Shown: positions 20,528-28,897, counted from the stretch's first letter. The stretch: 34,462 bases of DNA from DASWIG01 sp965371445 (GCA_965371445.1 CBDUYN010000106.1:1-34462), one strand, 5' to 3'. Notes: generated by a model not told the origin, from the letters alone. Made by a program: numbers and translations.

Positions 20528-21176
20528 ACGCCCGGCTGCCGCGAAGCTGTTTGGCTCGAGTGGACCCCCGCGAGCGGCGGCGGGAAGTGGGTTTTGCGGT
20601 TCTCAGGGAGCGGTTGCGGCGGCTGCAAAGCCATCTGTCGAAAGTCGAGGTGCGCTCGCGGCCGCCGCGAACCTGTTGGGCGGAGCTCGGGGTGCTCTCG
20701 CGGCCGCGGCGAGGGCACCCCGAGCTCCGCCCAACGGATTTCCCGCGGCCGCAAGAGCAGTCGGCTGGCGGTAGAGTCGGCTCGCGGCGGCCGCGAGCGC
20801 ACCTTGAGCTCCGCCCAACGGCTTTGCAGCCGCAGCGAGCGCACCTCGAGCTCCGCCCAACGGCTTTGCGGCCGGCGCGAGGGCACCTCGAGCTCCGCCC
20901 AACGGCTTTGCAGCCGGCGTGACGGCACCTCGAGTTCCGCCCAACGGCTTTGCAGCCGCCGCGAGCGCACCTTGAGCTCCGCCGAACTCCTTTGCGCCGG
21001 GCGCAAGAGCACCTCCGGAAGCGCCAAAGGGCTTTGCGGCGGGCGCCAGGGCACCTCCGGAAGCGCTAAAGGGCTTTGCGGCGCGCGCGAGGGCACCCCG
21101 AGCTCCGCCCAACGGCCCTGCGGCCGGCGCCAGCGCACCTCGCGTTTCGCCCAACGCGTTTGCGCCCGCCGCGACT
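20528..21176. repeat. 42-bp tandem array with an internal orientation switch
   Basis: Eleven direct units of exactly 42 bases run from 20715 to 21176 (starts at 20715, 20757, 20799 and so on to 21135). The nine from 20799 onward are clearly related; a typical unit begins GCACCTCGAGCTCCGCCCAA and continues with CGGCTTTGC and a G/C-rich end. Four more units, increasingly degenerate, lie in the opposite orientation at 20528-20695, separated by a 19-base centre containing GCGGCCGC. The units next to the centre form a large perfect inverted repeat. Because 42 is divisible by 3, several frames are open on both strands (for example GGARGALAAAAKPL repeats), but none has a convincing start. 42 bases also equals four turns of B-DNA. 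Confidence 0.85.
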
Positions 21177-21232
21177 CTTTTTCGCGCTAGGTCAAAAAGG
21201 GGTGACCACGGGGGTGGGTCTTAGGTAGTCGC

Positions 21233-21877
21233 TCAGCGGGTGCTCAGGAGTTGATCGAGGGCTCGATTCATCTCGTCCTCGAACGTCCGGAAGGCCACGA
21301 GCTCCCGCAGAGGCGAGTAGTCGTCGATGAGCGCTGCGACCCGCATCATGGCGGCGGAAAGGCGCCTCTTGAACCGCTTGCGGTGGCGGCCGGAGAGCTC
21401 GCTGGCCGTGAAGAGGCCGTCTTCCAGCACCCGTTTGGGATCCGGGAGAGCCTCCAGCTTCTTGAGCGGCGGCAGATCGACGGGTGTGGTCCCGTTGGGG
21501 TTGTCCGCCGCCTTTCGGATGGCTGTTTCGTCGATGAGCAGCCAGGCCTCCGTCATCCGTACCGGAACGACCGGGACGTAAGGAGGCAGCCCGGCCTCCG
21601 CGGTCGCCTCGGCGATCTCCTCTTGCCGTTTCTCGACACTCTCGCGTTCGGCGTCGCGGTGGACGAAGAGGAGGTCGCACGGAAACTGCTGAAACCCGGC
21701 CTCGATCCGCTCCTTGAGCCCCGCTGGCGGCTCGCGGAGCCAGCGGAGCTCCGCCACTTGCGCCTTGACTTTCCGGACCCGTCGCTTCGGATCAGTGCGT
21801 AGCACCCAGTCGATGACGTGAGTTAGCCGGGCATCGCCCGGGCCGTCGCCAACGAGCGTGTAGCGCAAGAGAGCCAT
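21233..21877 (-). CDS. DUF4276-like, TOPRIM-type putative nuclease partner of the ATPase
   Basis: A 214-aa protein. An early YTLVGDGPGDARL (residues 6-18) and LLFVHRDAERE (69-79, acidic D75 and E77) fit the spaced acidic residues of a TOPRIM fold, and MTEAWLLIDETAIRKAADNPNG (from 108) is a signature I associate with DUF4276-like proteins encoded beside AAA ATPases. TOPRIM partners of OLD- and PARIS-type ATPases act as nucleases released on phage infection. The ATG at 21877 lies 3 bases after the ATPase stop, so the two are co-translated. The gene ends about 60 bases before the 42-bp array. The usual catalytic Glu of TOPRIM is a Gly-Asp here, so activity is uncertain. Confidence 0.7.
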   Translation of the reverse strand: MALLRYTLVGDGPGDARLTHVIDWVLRTDPKRRVRKVKAQVAELRWLREPPAGLKERIEAGFQQFPCDLLFVHRDAERESVEKRQEEIAEATAEAGLPPYVPVVPVRMTEAWLLIDETAIRKAADNPNGTTPVDLPPLKKLEALPDPKRVLEDGLFTASELSGRHRKRFKRRLSAAMMRVAALIDDYSPLRELVAFRTFEDEMNRALDQLLSTR

Positions 21878-21880
21878 GGC

Positions 21881-23272
21881 TTAGCTGAAGCTCAATTCGA
21901 GCTGCCGGGGGAGGTTCCCGGTCAAGTTGCCGAAGTAGGGGTGCACATGACCTGGAACCAGGAGAGATAGGGGCTCCGAAAGCTTTGCACGCCAGGTGTC
22001 CGGAGGAACGAGGATCGCCGTGACCTGACCCTTTGAGCCCTCGTGAAGCATGGTATGATGCTCTACGAAGAGGATGTCGTCGATGTTCTCGGAGCAGACG
22101 GCGTCGAGCACCGCCGGCGAATGTGTGTTGATCACGACCTGGCGCATCGGGTTGTCCGGACCGACGGGAAAATCCGGGTCACAGGCGATGTCGCGCAGGA
22201 GCTCGACCATTGCCGGGATCCGATTGGGATGAATTCCGTTCTCGGGTTCCTCCAGGCAAAGAAGGCCACTCGCTTCGGAGTCGATCGCCAAGGTGGCGAG
22301 GACGAGAAACCTGAGGGTTCCGTCTGAGAGAGACCTGGCGGGGTGAAAGATCCCCCCGCTTTGCTGGATCTCCAGAGTGAGGGTCTCCGTCTTCTCGTCG
22401 TCGACGACTCGCAACTCCCGCACGTCGTCGATGAGGTCGGCAAGGTGGTTTTCGATTTGGGTGTAGATCTGCCCCGGCTTGACCTCGTTGCGGCGCATTC
22501 TCTCCACGGCAGCAGGCAGGTAGGCTCCCCGGTCGTCGACGTTTCGCGGGTCCGAATAGTACGCCGGAGCCCGCATCGCGGAGGGCTCGAGCAGCAGTGT
22601 CTGCCAGGACTCCATCTCCCGGTGCACCGCGAGCACGGTCGGATAGTCGCTTGAGGCCAGGCCGCCGAGTACGGTCCGGGAAGACTTCGGGGCCGGGACC
22701 ATTCGGCCTCCGTGACCCTCCTGGTGAACCCGAATTCGAGGCTCGCCGGCGACGGTCTCAGTGGAGATGAAGGGGACCGTCCGTCGCCCCTGAACCACCG
22801 TGTCGGTGAACTCCTTCTGGTGCGGAAAGCCCAGCTCTTTGCGTGCCCTGTCGAGCGATATCGGTACCAGGGACTCTTCGGCCAGCACCAGGCGCTCGGG
22901 CCTTTGCTCCTCGTCCAGGTGGAAGGCGACGGTGTAGCGAACGGTCGAGATGGCAGCCTTGGCCGCGTCCCCGAAGTCGTCCTGGGCCTGACGAGCGATG
23001 ACAAGATCCGCGGTCAGGCGAATCTCAGTCGCCCGATAGTTGCCAAAGGCACAAAAAAGCGAACGCGGCTCTGGTGCCCGGCCTCGGGATTCCCGCAGGA
23101 GCTGAACGGCCTCCATGATCGGGTGTTTTGCCAGGAGATGGAGGAACCGTGCAGCGTCGAAGACGTTTGACTTGCCGGCCCCGTTCAACCCGGCGATGCA
23201 GGTAAACGGGCCGAGCCGAACATCGACGTCGAGAAGGTTCTTGAAGCCCTGGACCCTCAATCTCGTCAGCAC
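21881..23272 (-). CDS. OLD/AAA15-type (ABC/SMC-like) ATPase, putative defence sensor
   Basis: A 463-aa ATPase of the RecF/SMC/OLD class. Walker A GLNGAGKS lies at residues 28-35, the ABC signature LSDGTLRFL near 313, Walker B LLCLEEPENGIHP near 337 and the H-loop INTHSP near 381. The insert between Walker A and signature (about 270 residues) has no long coiled coil, so it is an AAA15/AAA21-like protein rather than a true SMC. The start is GTG at 23272 with AGGAG about 7 bases upstream. Together with the TOPRIM-like gene 3 bases downstream it forms a two-gene unit like PARIS (AriA-AriB), RloA-type or class 2 OLD systems. It is the parent of the fragments at 19697-19850. Confidence 0.82.
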   Translation of the reverse strand: MLTRLRVQGFKNLLDVDVRLGPFTCIAGLNGAGKSNVFDAARFLHLLAKHPIMEAVQLLRESRGRAPEPRSLFCAFGNYRATEIRLTADLVIARQAQDDFGDAAKAAISTVRYTVAFHLDEEQRPERLVLAEESLVPISLDRARKELGFPHQKEFTDTVVQGRRTVPFISTETVAGEPRIRVHQEGHGGRMVPAPKSSRTVLGGLASSDYPTVLAVHREMESWQTLLLEPSAMRAPAYYSDPRNVDDRGAYLPAAVERMRRNEVKPGQIYTQIENHLADLIDDVRELRVVDDEKTETLTLEIQQSGGIFHPARSLSDGTLRFLVLATLAIDSEASGLLCLEEPENGIHPNRIPAMVELLRDIACDPDFPVGPDNPMRQVVINTHSPAVLDAVCSENIDDILFVEHHTMLHEGSKGQVTAILVPPDTWRAKLSEPLSLLVPGHVHPYFGNLTGNLPRQLELSFS

Positions 23273-23347
23273 GGGAGTCTCCTCTTGCGGCGGGGACCGA
23301 ATCGATCCTCACATCATGCTACCACTGTCCCCGGTGGCCGGTCCGTG

Positions 23348-24565
23348 CTAACGCACCCGCACGCGGATCCGCTCCCCGAGCGTGTCGAGGATACGGCGCA
23401 GTTGGTCGTAGTCGGGATGGCGGACGCGGACCCAGGCGTTGGCCATGTAGCCGGCTTCGATCGGCTGTGTCGGGGTCCCCACCGGCGGCAGGTGGTGGTC
23501 GATCACCGCGTCGCCGAGCTCTTCGAGGAGCTCCAGCCCCTCGTAGCCGGCAATGACGCCGTCGCCAACGGGGCGCAAGTTGACGAGCCCCGCGGAATAA
23601 CCGCAGGAGCGCTGCTGCGAGGTTCGGCCGTGGACGATCGCCATCGCCCACTCCCGGTAGACGTCCATCTCGTGGGCCGCGCAGTAGAGGTCCCAGGCTC
23701 CGACCCCGGGGGGCCGGCAGCCGATCTCGGAGAACTTGAGCCCCTGGGGCCCGAAAAACCACTCCATGTGGGTGGCGGAGGTGGTGATCCCCAGGGTCTC
23801 GATCACCTTCTTGCCCAGCTCGTAGACTTCTTCGTAGCCCTCGGCCGAGAGGCGGTTGGTGGCGATGAGCTGCGGCGAGATCCAGCGCGTGCGCATCGCC
23901 TCCAGGACGTTCGGGTAGTAGTGGGTGATGAAGTGGTGGGCGATCTCGCCGTCGATCGTGATCGTGTCGAAAAAGCCTTCGTGGCCCTCGACGAACTCCT
24001 CGACCGCCACCGAGGCGCCGCGGTCGAGGTGCGACTCGCGGGCCGCCGCGGCGAGCTCCTCGTCGTCGTGGACTCGCCAGGTGCCGGCGGCGCCGGCGGC
24101 GTCGCGGGGCTTGATGATGACGGGATAGCCCACCCGTTCGACGAAAGCGCGCGCTTGCTCCAGCGAATCGGCACCGGTCGATTCGGCGCAGGGGACCCCG
24201 GCCTTGCGCAGCGCCTCTTTCATCGCCGGCTTGTCGCGGCACAAAAAAGACGTCCGAACGCTCGTCCCCGGGATGGCGCGGGCCTCCCGAACCCGGGCGG
24301 CGGGCATGATGTGAGCCTCGATGGTGGCCTCCAGCCGGTCGACGTGCTCGCGTCCCTGGATGCGCTCGACGGCGGCGTGAAGCGACGGCTCGTGGACCAC
24401 GCTCGGCACCAGCTCGTACTTGTAGAGGGCGTCGCGGAGCTCACCCGGCAGCGCCTCGAGCGGCGCCTCGCCGATGCCCGTGACCCGCGCTCCCACCTCA
24501 CGCAGGGCGAAGACGAGCTTCGACTGGTTGTAGGGAAAGGCGGGCTCGACGAAGATCACGTGCAT
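23348..24565 (-). CDS. ATP-grasp domain ligase of unknown substrate
   Basis: A 405-aa protein with the three-part ATP-grasp layout. It has an N-terminal Rossmann-like region (MHVIFVEPAFPYNQSKLVFALREVGARVTGIGE), a nucleotide-binding lysine in GYPVIIKPRDAAGAAG (near residue 151), VEEFVEGHEGFFDT, and a metal/ATP-binding FSEIGCRPPGVG near 275. ATP-grasp enzymes join a carboxylate to an amine or thiol through an acyl-phosphate. The closest recollected group is the carboxylase/CarB-like stand-alone ATP-grasp proteins; the substrate is unknown. The ATG at 24565 follows AGGAG by 6 bases. It lies 75 bases upstream of the ATPase on the same strand. Its last 60 coding bases are duplicated at 19868-19927. 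Confidence 0.85.
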   Translation of the reverse strand: MHVIFVEPAFPYNQSKLVFALREVGARVTGIGEAPLEALPGELRDALYKYELVPSVVHEPSLHAAVERIQGREHVDRLEATIEAHIMPAARVREARAIPGTSVRTSFLCRDKPAMKEALRKAGVPCAESTGADSLEQARAFVERVGYPVIIKPRDAAGAAGTWRVHDDEELAAAARESHLDRGASVAVEEFVEGHEGFFDTITIDGEIAHHFITHYYPNVLEAMRTRWISPQLIATNRLSAEGYEEVYELGKKVIETLGITTSATHMEWFFGPQGLKFSEIGCRPPGVGAWDLYCAAHEMDVYREWAMAIVHGRTSQQRSCGYSAGLVNLRPVGDGVIAGYEGLELLEELGDAVIDHHLPPVGTPTQPIEAGYMANAWVRVRHPDYDQLRRILDTLGERIRVRVR

Positions 24566-24637
24566 CGGCTACTCCTCGAAGAGAAAACCGGCGCCGCTTC
24601 GTCGCCAGCGCGGGCCGGATGGATTCGGGTCGTCCGC

Positions 24638-24675
24638 AGGGGATAGTAGCGTCCCCTATGGAGGTAGTATAGGGG
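24638..24675. promoter_or_regulatory. Overlapping inverted repeats between divergent genes (possible operator)
   Basis: In the 163-base gap between the ATP-grasp gene (minus) and the DUF1232 gene (plus), AGGGGA (24638-24643), TCCCCTAT (24652-24659) and ATAGGGG (24669-24675) form two overlapping inverted repeats around the same central half-site. A -10-like TAGTAT (24665-24670) lies inside. The arrangement could be a repressor site controlling both promoters, or simply a hairpin. Confidence 0.35.
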
Positions 24676-24728
24676 CGAGACCAAGGCGTCGGCCCGCCCG
24701 GCCGAGCCGGCGGTCCCGGAGAAAACGC

Positions 24729-25292
24729 ATGGAAACGACGGCAATGGAGCGAACCGACACCGCGACCGACGTCGAAGAGATGGGCGACGGCCTCCCGACG
24801 AGCGGTCTGTTGAGCTTCTACGACCGGCTGCGCGCACGCCTGGCCGGCGAGCTTGAGCGCCGTGGCGGCAAGCTCGGCGCGGGCGCCGCCGAGATCCTGC
24901 TCCTGATCCCCGACGTCTTCATGTTCATGGTCCGCCTGGCGCTCGACCGCGAGGTGCCGCAAAAGACCCGGCTGCTCCTGGCGAGCGCCCTCGTCTACTT
25001 CGTGGTGCCGGTCGACCTCCTGCCCGAGGCCGTGGTGGGACCGGCCGGCTTCCTCGACGACCTCGTCCTCGCCCTGGCGGTGCTCCAGCAGGCCTTCGGC
25101 CGCGACCTGGAGCCTTTCGCTGAAAAGTACTGGAGCGGCTCCGAGCCGCTGCGCCAGGTGCTCGCCGACATCCTCGAGGCGGCGGGAAGCCTCCTGGGCT
25201 ACAACGTCTACGAGCGCCTGCGCTCGTTCTTGAAAAAGCGCGGTGTCGACCTCGACTCGGCGAGGGTCGAAGCCGCCGAATCGGCGCCCTAG
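24729..25292 (+). CDS. DUF1232 (YkvA-like) membrane protein
   Basis: A 187-aa protein. Residues about 60-125 carry the DUF1232 signature: a helix with VPQKTRLLLASALVYFVVPVDLLPEAVVGPAGFLDDLVLALAVL, where the PVDLLPE and G(F)xDD motifs are typical of the family. The N-terminus is acidic and the C-terminus is amphipathic (YERLRSFLKKRGVDLD). The family has no settled function; it is membrane-associated and often linked to envelope or stress genes. I chose the ATG at 24729 (GGAGAA upstream); 24744 is the alternative. Its TAG stop overlaps the stop of the convergent gene within the shared palindrome CTAG (25289-25292). Confidence 0.85.
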   Translation: METTAMERTDTATDVEEMGDGLPTSGLLSFYDRLRARLAGELERRGGKLGAGAAEILLLIPDVFMFMVRLALDREVPQKTRLLLASALVYFVVPVDLLPEAVVGPAGFLDDLVLALAVLQQAFGRDLEPFAEKYWSGSEPLRQVLADILEAAGSLLGYNVYERLRSFLKKRGVDLDSARVEAAESAP

Positions 25293-26773
25293 CCGTCTTG
25301 CGCTGCTTGCGTCTCGACCGCTTCCGTCTCCCCGGGCGCTGGCGCCCCGTCCTCCCCCTCCTCAACGGCCGCCGGGGCCGACGCATGCCACCGTTCCAGG
25401 GCTTCCTCGACTTTCTTGTGCTCGAACGACGACTCGACCGTCGCCAGGGCTTCCTCGAACCCCGAGGGCAGCTCTTCCCCGGCCGGACAGGCCGCGAGGA
25501 GCTCCACGAGGAAGCCCGACATCTCGAAGTCCGCCGAGATCCCCACGGTGGCGGCGAGGAGGCGCACGGCGGTGCCGCGGTCCAAAGGCCGGCGCTCCAG
25601 GACCACGCCTGCGGCCTGGCGCTGCGCGTAGTCGCTCTCGACGGTTTCGAGCGCCCGGTAGTAGGCCGGCGGCAAGGGCGCGTCCCAGAGGCGCGCCACC
25701 TCGGCCAGGAGCTCCGCCAGGATGTGGTCCGAAGAGATGGAGGTCGCCGTCTCCAGCAACAGCTCGCCCTCCTCGGCGTCAAGCCTCGGCCGCTCAAAAG
25801 CAGCGGCGAGGACCCGGGCGTGCTCGTGGTCCGAGCCCACGGTGGCGAGGGCATCCGCGTAGGATGGCGGCAAACGCTCTTCGCCGGGGAGGGCTTCGAC
25901 GACGGCGATCAGCAACGAGGCCGCTTCGTGGTCCGAGCCGACGGTCGATGCAGCGTCAAGAAGCGCGTCGAGGCGTCCGGTATCGAGCGGACGCTCGACG
26001 GCGAGGCCCTGGAGGAGAGCGCGCAGCTCGTGGTCGGAGTCGATGGTCCTCGCCGCCGCGAGAAACGCGTCCCGCACCGCTGCGTCGTCCAGCAGGCTCG
26101 TGGAGAACGAGTCGGCCAGGGCCTTGCGCAGGGCGTGGTCGGAGGAGATCTCGCGGCGGGCGAATTCGAGCAGGCGCTCGACGGCGGCAGAGTCGTCCGC
26201 CAGGCGCGTCAGGCTCTCGCGCAGGTAGATCCCCTGGACGTGGTCGCCGTCGATCCGGGCCATCTCGTCGAGGACGGCGTCGACGCCTCCGGCCTTGAGG
26301 AGCGTCGCGACCCGGTTGCCGGCGTCGATTCCAGTCGAGCGGTAGATCCGCGGCGTCACCCTGGCGAGCCAGTCGCGCCCTGCTGCGTCGAAAGGTGCCT
26401 CGTCGCCGTCGACCTTGTAGAGGTAGTCCGGTTTGCCGTTCGTGGCGGTGACCTCGATCGACCGGCGCTCGCCGGGCATTTTCTGGACGATCTTGAGGTA
26501 GGCCCCGGGCTCGATCGAGGCGACCTCCCGGAAGTCCGTGGAGAGCTCGAGGGGGCCCAACAAGTCGACCTCGAAGCGGCAGCGGCCGTGGTTCTCGCGG
26601 ATCTTGTGGCGGCCGTAGCCGTCGGAGTAGTGGATCCTCTCCGGCCAGCCCCAGCCGCATTCCTCGTCATAGGTCGAGGAGCTTTCGAGGGCGACGATCA
26701 GGAGCGCCGCCAGAAAGAGGCCGATCACCACCTGCTGTACGGTGCCAAAGGGAAGACGGCGTTTCGCGTTCAT
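25289..26773 (-). CDS. Membrane-anchored protein with nine SDHE-type repeats
   Basis: A 494-aa protein with a short cytoplasmic N-terminus, one transmembrane helix (VVIGLFLAALLIVAL, about residues 15-30), a beta-rich domain (about 35-140, ending near DYLYKVDGDEAPFD) and nine helical repeats of 30-38 residues. Each repeat has a core such as ISSDHALRKAL, IDSDHELRALL or VGSDHEAASLL (residues about 174-450; the last three read ESDY, SADF, ESSF). I recall this repeat from acidobacterial and gammaproteobacterial proteins that include BlaR1/M56-like sensors. The function is unknown; the repeats would form a periplasmic HEAT-like solenoid for protein binding. The C-terminus is acidic and Ala/Glu-rich. 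ATG at 26773 with GAGG upstream. Confidence 0.78.
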   Translation of the reverse strand: MNAKRRLPFGTVQQVVIGLFLAALLIVALESSSTYDEECGWGWPERIHYSDGYGRHKIRENHGRCRFEVDLLGPLELSTDFREVASIEPGAYLKIVQKMPGERRSIEVTATNGKPDYLYKVDGDEAPFDAAGRDWLARVTPRIYRSTGIDAGNRVATLLKAGGVDAVLDEMARIDGDHVQGIYLRESLTRLADDSAAVERLLEFARREISSDHALRKALADSFSTSLLDDAAVRDAFLAAARTIDSDHELRALLQGLAVERPLDTGRLDALLDAASTVGSDHEAASLLIAVVEALPGEERLPPSYADALATVGSDHEHARVLAAAFERPRLDAEEGELLLETATSISSDHILAELLAEVARLWDAPLPPAYYRALETVESDYAQRQAAGVVLERRPLDRGTAVRLLAATVGISADFEMSGFLVELLAACPAGEELPSGFEEALATVESSFEHKKVEEALERWHASAPAAVEEGEDGAPAPGETEAVETQAAQDG

Positions 26774-27158
26774 TTCGGAGATCCTCTTGAGAGGGTGCCG
26801 GGTGGGGTGGCGAGCGCACCTTGGCTCGTCTCTACGACCAGGAAGACGAAAGCCGGCCCGGAAAAGTTCGCGCGCTACGGGGTTTGATGGTCCTGCCCCG
26901 CACCCCACAGCCCAGGACAAGCCCGCGGCGCATCCTGGGTCGGCGTTCCGGGCATCGCGGAGAAATCCCCGTGCCGGGGGGTGGCGACGCGGCCGCGACG
27001 CTGTGCTATCCTGCCTCGAAGTCCGGTCCACGGCGTGGTATCCTCGCGGCGTTGATCGCCGCTTCCAGGCTGGCTATGGCCCTCCGTGCCAGCTGCGGAC
27101 CCTTGGTTCGCCCATAGATTTGCGTCTTTTCAAGGAACAGTAGAAAGGGGTTTGGAGC
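26774..27158. other. Intergenic region upstream of the dehydrogenase
   Basis: A 385-base gap between divergent genes. A short open frame (26821-27117, plus) has no ribosome site, and its translation is Arg/Pro-rich without family features, so I do not call it. The last 110 bases hold a candidate promoter (see 27052-27080) and the ribosome site of the dehydrogenase (AAAGGGG ... GGAG just before 27159). Confidence 0.6.
27052..27080 (+). promoter_or_regulatory. Candidate sigma-70 promoter for the dehydrogenase-cytochrome genes
   Basis: TTGATC (27052-27057) and TATGGC (27075-27080) are separated by 17 bases, the consensus spacing. The predicted start would be near 27087, giving a leader of about 70 bases to the ATG at 27159. 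Confidence 0.35.
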
Positions 27159-28262
27159 ATGCCCAGCGTTTTTGACCGCTTTGCCGACGAGTACGGTCCC
27201 GAGAAGATCGTCTACATCTACGAGCCCCGCTGCGGCCTGAAAGGGATCGTGGTGATCGACAACATCTCGGCCGGTCCGGCCATTGGCGGGATCCGTATGG
27301 CCCTCGACGTGACCACCGAAGAGGTGTTTCGCCTGGCGCGGGCCATGACCTGGAAAAACGCCCTGGCGGGCATCCCCCACGGTGGGGGCAAGTCGGCGAT
27401 CCTGGCCGATCCGTCGATGCCGAACAAGGAGACGATGATCCGGCAGTTCGCTCGCGCCATCGAACGCCTGGACGGCTACATCCCGGGTCCGGACATGGGC
27501 ACCGACGAGGTGGCGATGGCCTGGGTGCGCGACGAGATCGGCCGTTCGGTCGGCTTGTCAAAAGTGCTGGGCGGGATTCCCCTCGACCAGATCGGCGCCA
27601 CCGGATACGGGCTCGCGATCTGCGCCGAGGTCGCCCAGGAGTTCTGCGACGTGGAGCTCAAAGGCGCACGCGTCGTGGTCCAGGGCTACGGCAACGTCGG
27701 CACCCACGTGGCCAACTTCCTGGAGGAGCGCGGCGCGGTGTTGGTGGGAGCGAGCGACCTCGACGGCACCGTCTACGACGAGAACGGCATCGACGTGGCA
27801 AAGCTGACCGAGGTCAAGCAGAGAACCGGCCGGGTGACCGACTACGAGGGGGGTCAGAAGCTGGGCACCGAGGAGTGGATCAAGGTCCCCTGCGACATCT
27901 TCGTGCCGGCGGCCCGTCCCGACGTGATCGACGAGAACAACGCCCTGGAGCTCAACTGCAAGCTGGTGCTCCAGGGGGCCAACATCCCGGTCACCTCCCG
28001 CGCCGAGCGCATCCTGCACGACAACGGCATCCTCTCGGTGCCCGACTTCGTGGCCAACGCCGGCGGCGTCATCTGCGCCTCGGTGGAGTACAAGGGCGGC
28101 ACCAAGAAACAGGCCTTCGCGGCTATCGAGGAGAAAGTCCGGGAGAATACCCAGAAAGTCCTGGAGCTGTCCAAGGCCCACAGCCAGATCCCCGCGGAAG
28201 CCGCTCTGTCGCTCGCCAAGCAGCGGGTGGCCGAGGCCATGGCCTACCGGCGCTCGCGCTGA
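27159..28262 (+). CDS. Glu/Leu/Phe/Val dehydrogenase family amino-acid dehydrogenase
   Basis: A 367-aa oxidoreductase that interconverts an L-amino acid and its 2-oxo acid with ammonia and NAD(P). The substrate-binding PHGGGKSAI has the catalytic-site lysine region (about residue 75), PGPDMGTDE holds the conserved Asp, and VVQGYGNVGTHVANFL (about 180) is the dinucleotide-binding loop. SVPDFVANAGGVICASVEY is a C-terminal family signature. The short length favours a Leu/Glu-type dehydrogenase of about 360 residues rather than a 420-450-residue GDH; the substrate is not decidable by eye. The start ATG at 27159 has GGAG 4 bases upstream. The cytochrome b gene begins 20 bases after the stop, perhaps in one transcript, although the functional link is not clear. 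Confidence 0.92.
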   Translation: MPSVFDRFADEYGPEKIVYIYEPRCGLKGIVVIDNISAGPAIGGIRMALDVTTEEVFRLARAMTWKNALAGIPHGGGKSAILADPSMPNKETMIRQFARAIERLDGYIPGPDMGTDEVAMAWVRDEIGRSVGLSKVLGGIPLDQIGATGYGLAICAEVAQEFCDVELKGARVVVQGYGNVGTHVANFLEERGAVLVGASDLDGTVYDENGIDVAKLTEVKQRTGRVTDYEGGQKLGTEEWIKVPCDIFVPAARPDVIDENNALELNCKLVLQGANIPVTSRAERILHDNGILSVPDFVANAGGVICASVEYKGGTKKQAFAAIEEKVRENTQKVLELSKAHSQIPAEAALSLAKQRVAEAMAYRRSR

Positions 28263-28281
28263 CCGGCGGAGGGCACCCGGC

Positions 28282-28887
28282 GTGGCCAAGGGCGACGCGA
28301 CGATCGTGGAGCCGTCGCCGCTCGACACCGACGAGATCCCGATCCTCGTCGTGCCGGCGGCACCCAGGCCGCGCGCGGCACGCACCTGGACGCTGGGCGC
28401 CGTCGCCGTGGCGCTCGTCGTGCTGGCGGCGGCGAGCGGCCTGGGCCTGCTCTTTCACTACCGCCCGCTGGTCGCCGCGGCCTATCCGAGCATGACGGAC
28501 CTCGCCGAGGCGAGCCGCTTCGGATTCCTCAGGGAGCTGCACCGCTGGAGCGCTCATCTGCTGATCGTCACCGTTTTCCTCCACCTGCTGCGGGTCGTGG
28601 TGGCCGGCGCCTACCGGCCGCCCCGGCGGCACAACTACCACGTCGGTGTCGGCCTGCTGGTCGTGACCTTGTGGCTCGCGGTCACCGGCTGGATCCTGCC
28701 CTGGGACCAGAACGCTCAGCAGCTCCTGGCGGCGCTCGGCTACGACAACCTGGGAGGCCGGCTCGCCTCGGTCTACGCCGTTCACTGCGGCATCCTGCCG
28801 GTGGTGGGGGCGCTCGCCCTTCTCCATCACCTGCGACGCGCTCGCCGCGACGACGGGGAAGCGGCGTTTTCGAAACCGGTGGAGTAA
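28282..28887 (+). CDS. Cytochrome b N-terminal (b6-like) subunit
   Basis: A 201-aa membrane protein matching the N-terminal four-helix half of cytochrome b, which binds two b haems between quinol and periplasmic electron carriers. Two His pairs with the required 13-residue spacing are visible: H in ELHRWSAH to H in FLHLLR, and H in YAVHCGIL to H in ALLHHL. A charged Pro-rich N-terminal extension (about 30 residues) precedes the first hydrophobic segment. The start is GTG at 28282 with GGAGGG about 8 bases upstream. The gene is followed 10 bases later by a cytochrome b C-terminal-like subunit, so this is a split, b6f-like arrangement. No Rieske gene is in the window. Confidence 0.9.
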   Translation: MAKGDATIVEPSPLDTDEIPILVVPAAPRPRAARTWTLGAVAVALVVLAAASGLGLLFHYRPLVAAAYPSMTDLAEASRFGFLRELHRWSAHLLIVTVFLHLLRVVVAGAYRPPRRHNYHVGVGLLVVTLWLAVTGWILPWDQNAQQLLAALGYDNLGGRLASVYAVHCGILPVVGALALLHHLRRARRDDGEAAFSKPVE

Positions 28888-28897
28888 GGAGAGACGG

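Noticed and set aside
20528..21176. CRISPR array
   Set aside because: The 42-base units are contiguous with no spacers, and no cas genes are present.
20500..21190. Several overlapping open frames in the 42-bp array (for example Ala/Gly-rich GGARGALAAAAKPL repeats)
   Set aside because: Open frames exist on both strands simply because the period is a multiple of three; no ribosome site or start fits, so I annotate the DNA repeat only.
21191..21232. Rho-independent terminator after the DUF4276-like gene
   Set aside because: CCAC-CCCC-GTGG followed by CACCCCTTTTTTG has a stem of only four pairs and a broken T-run, too weak to annotate.
26821..27117. Plus-strand open frame of 98 aa upstream of the dehydrogenase
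   Set aside because: No ribosome site or recognisable domain; it overlaps the candidate promoter of the dehydrogenase.
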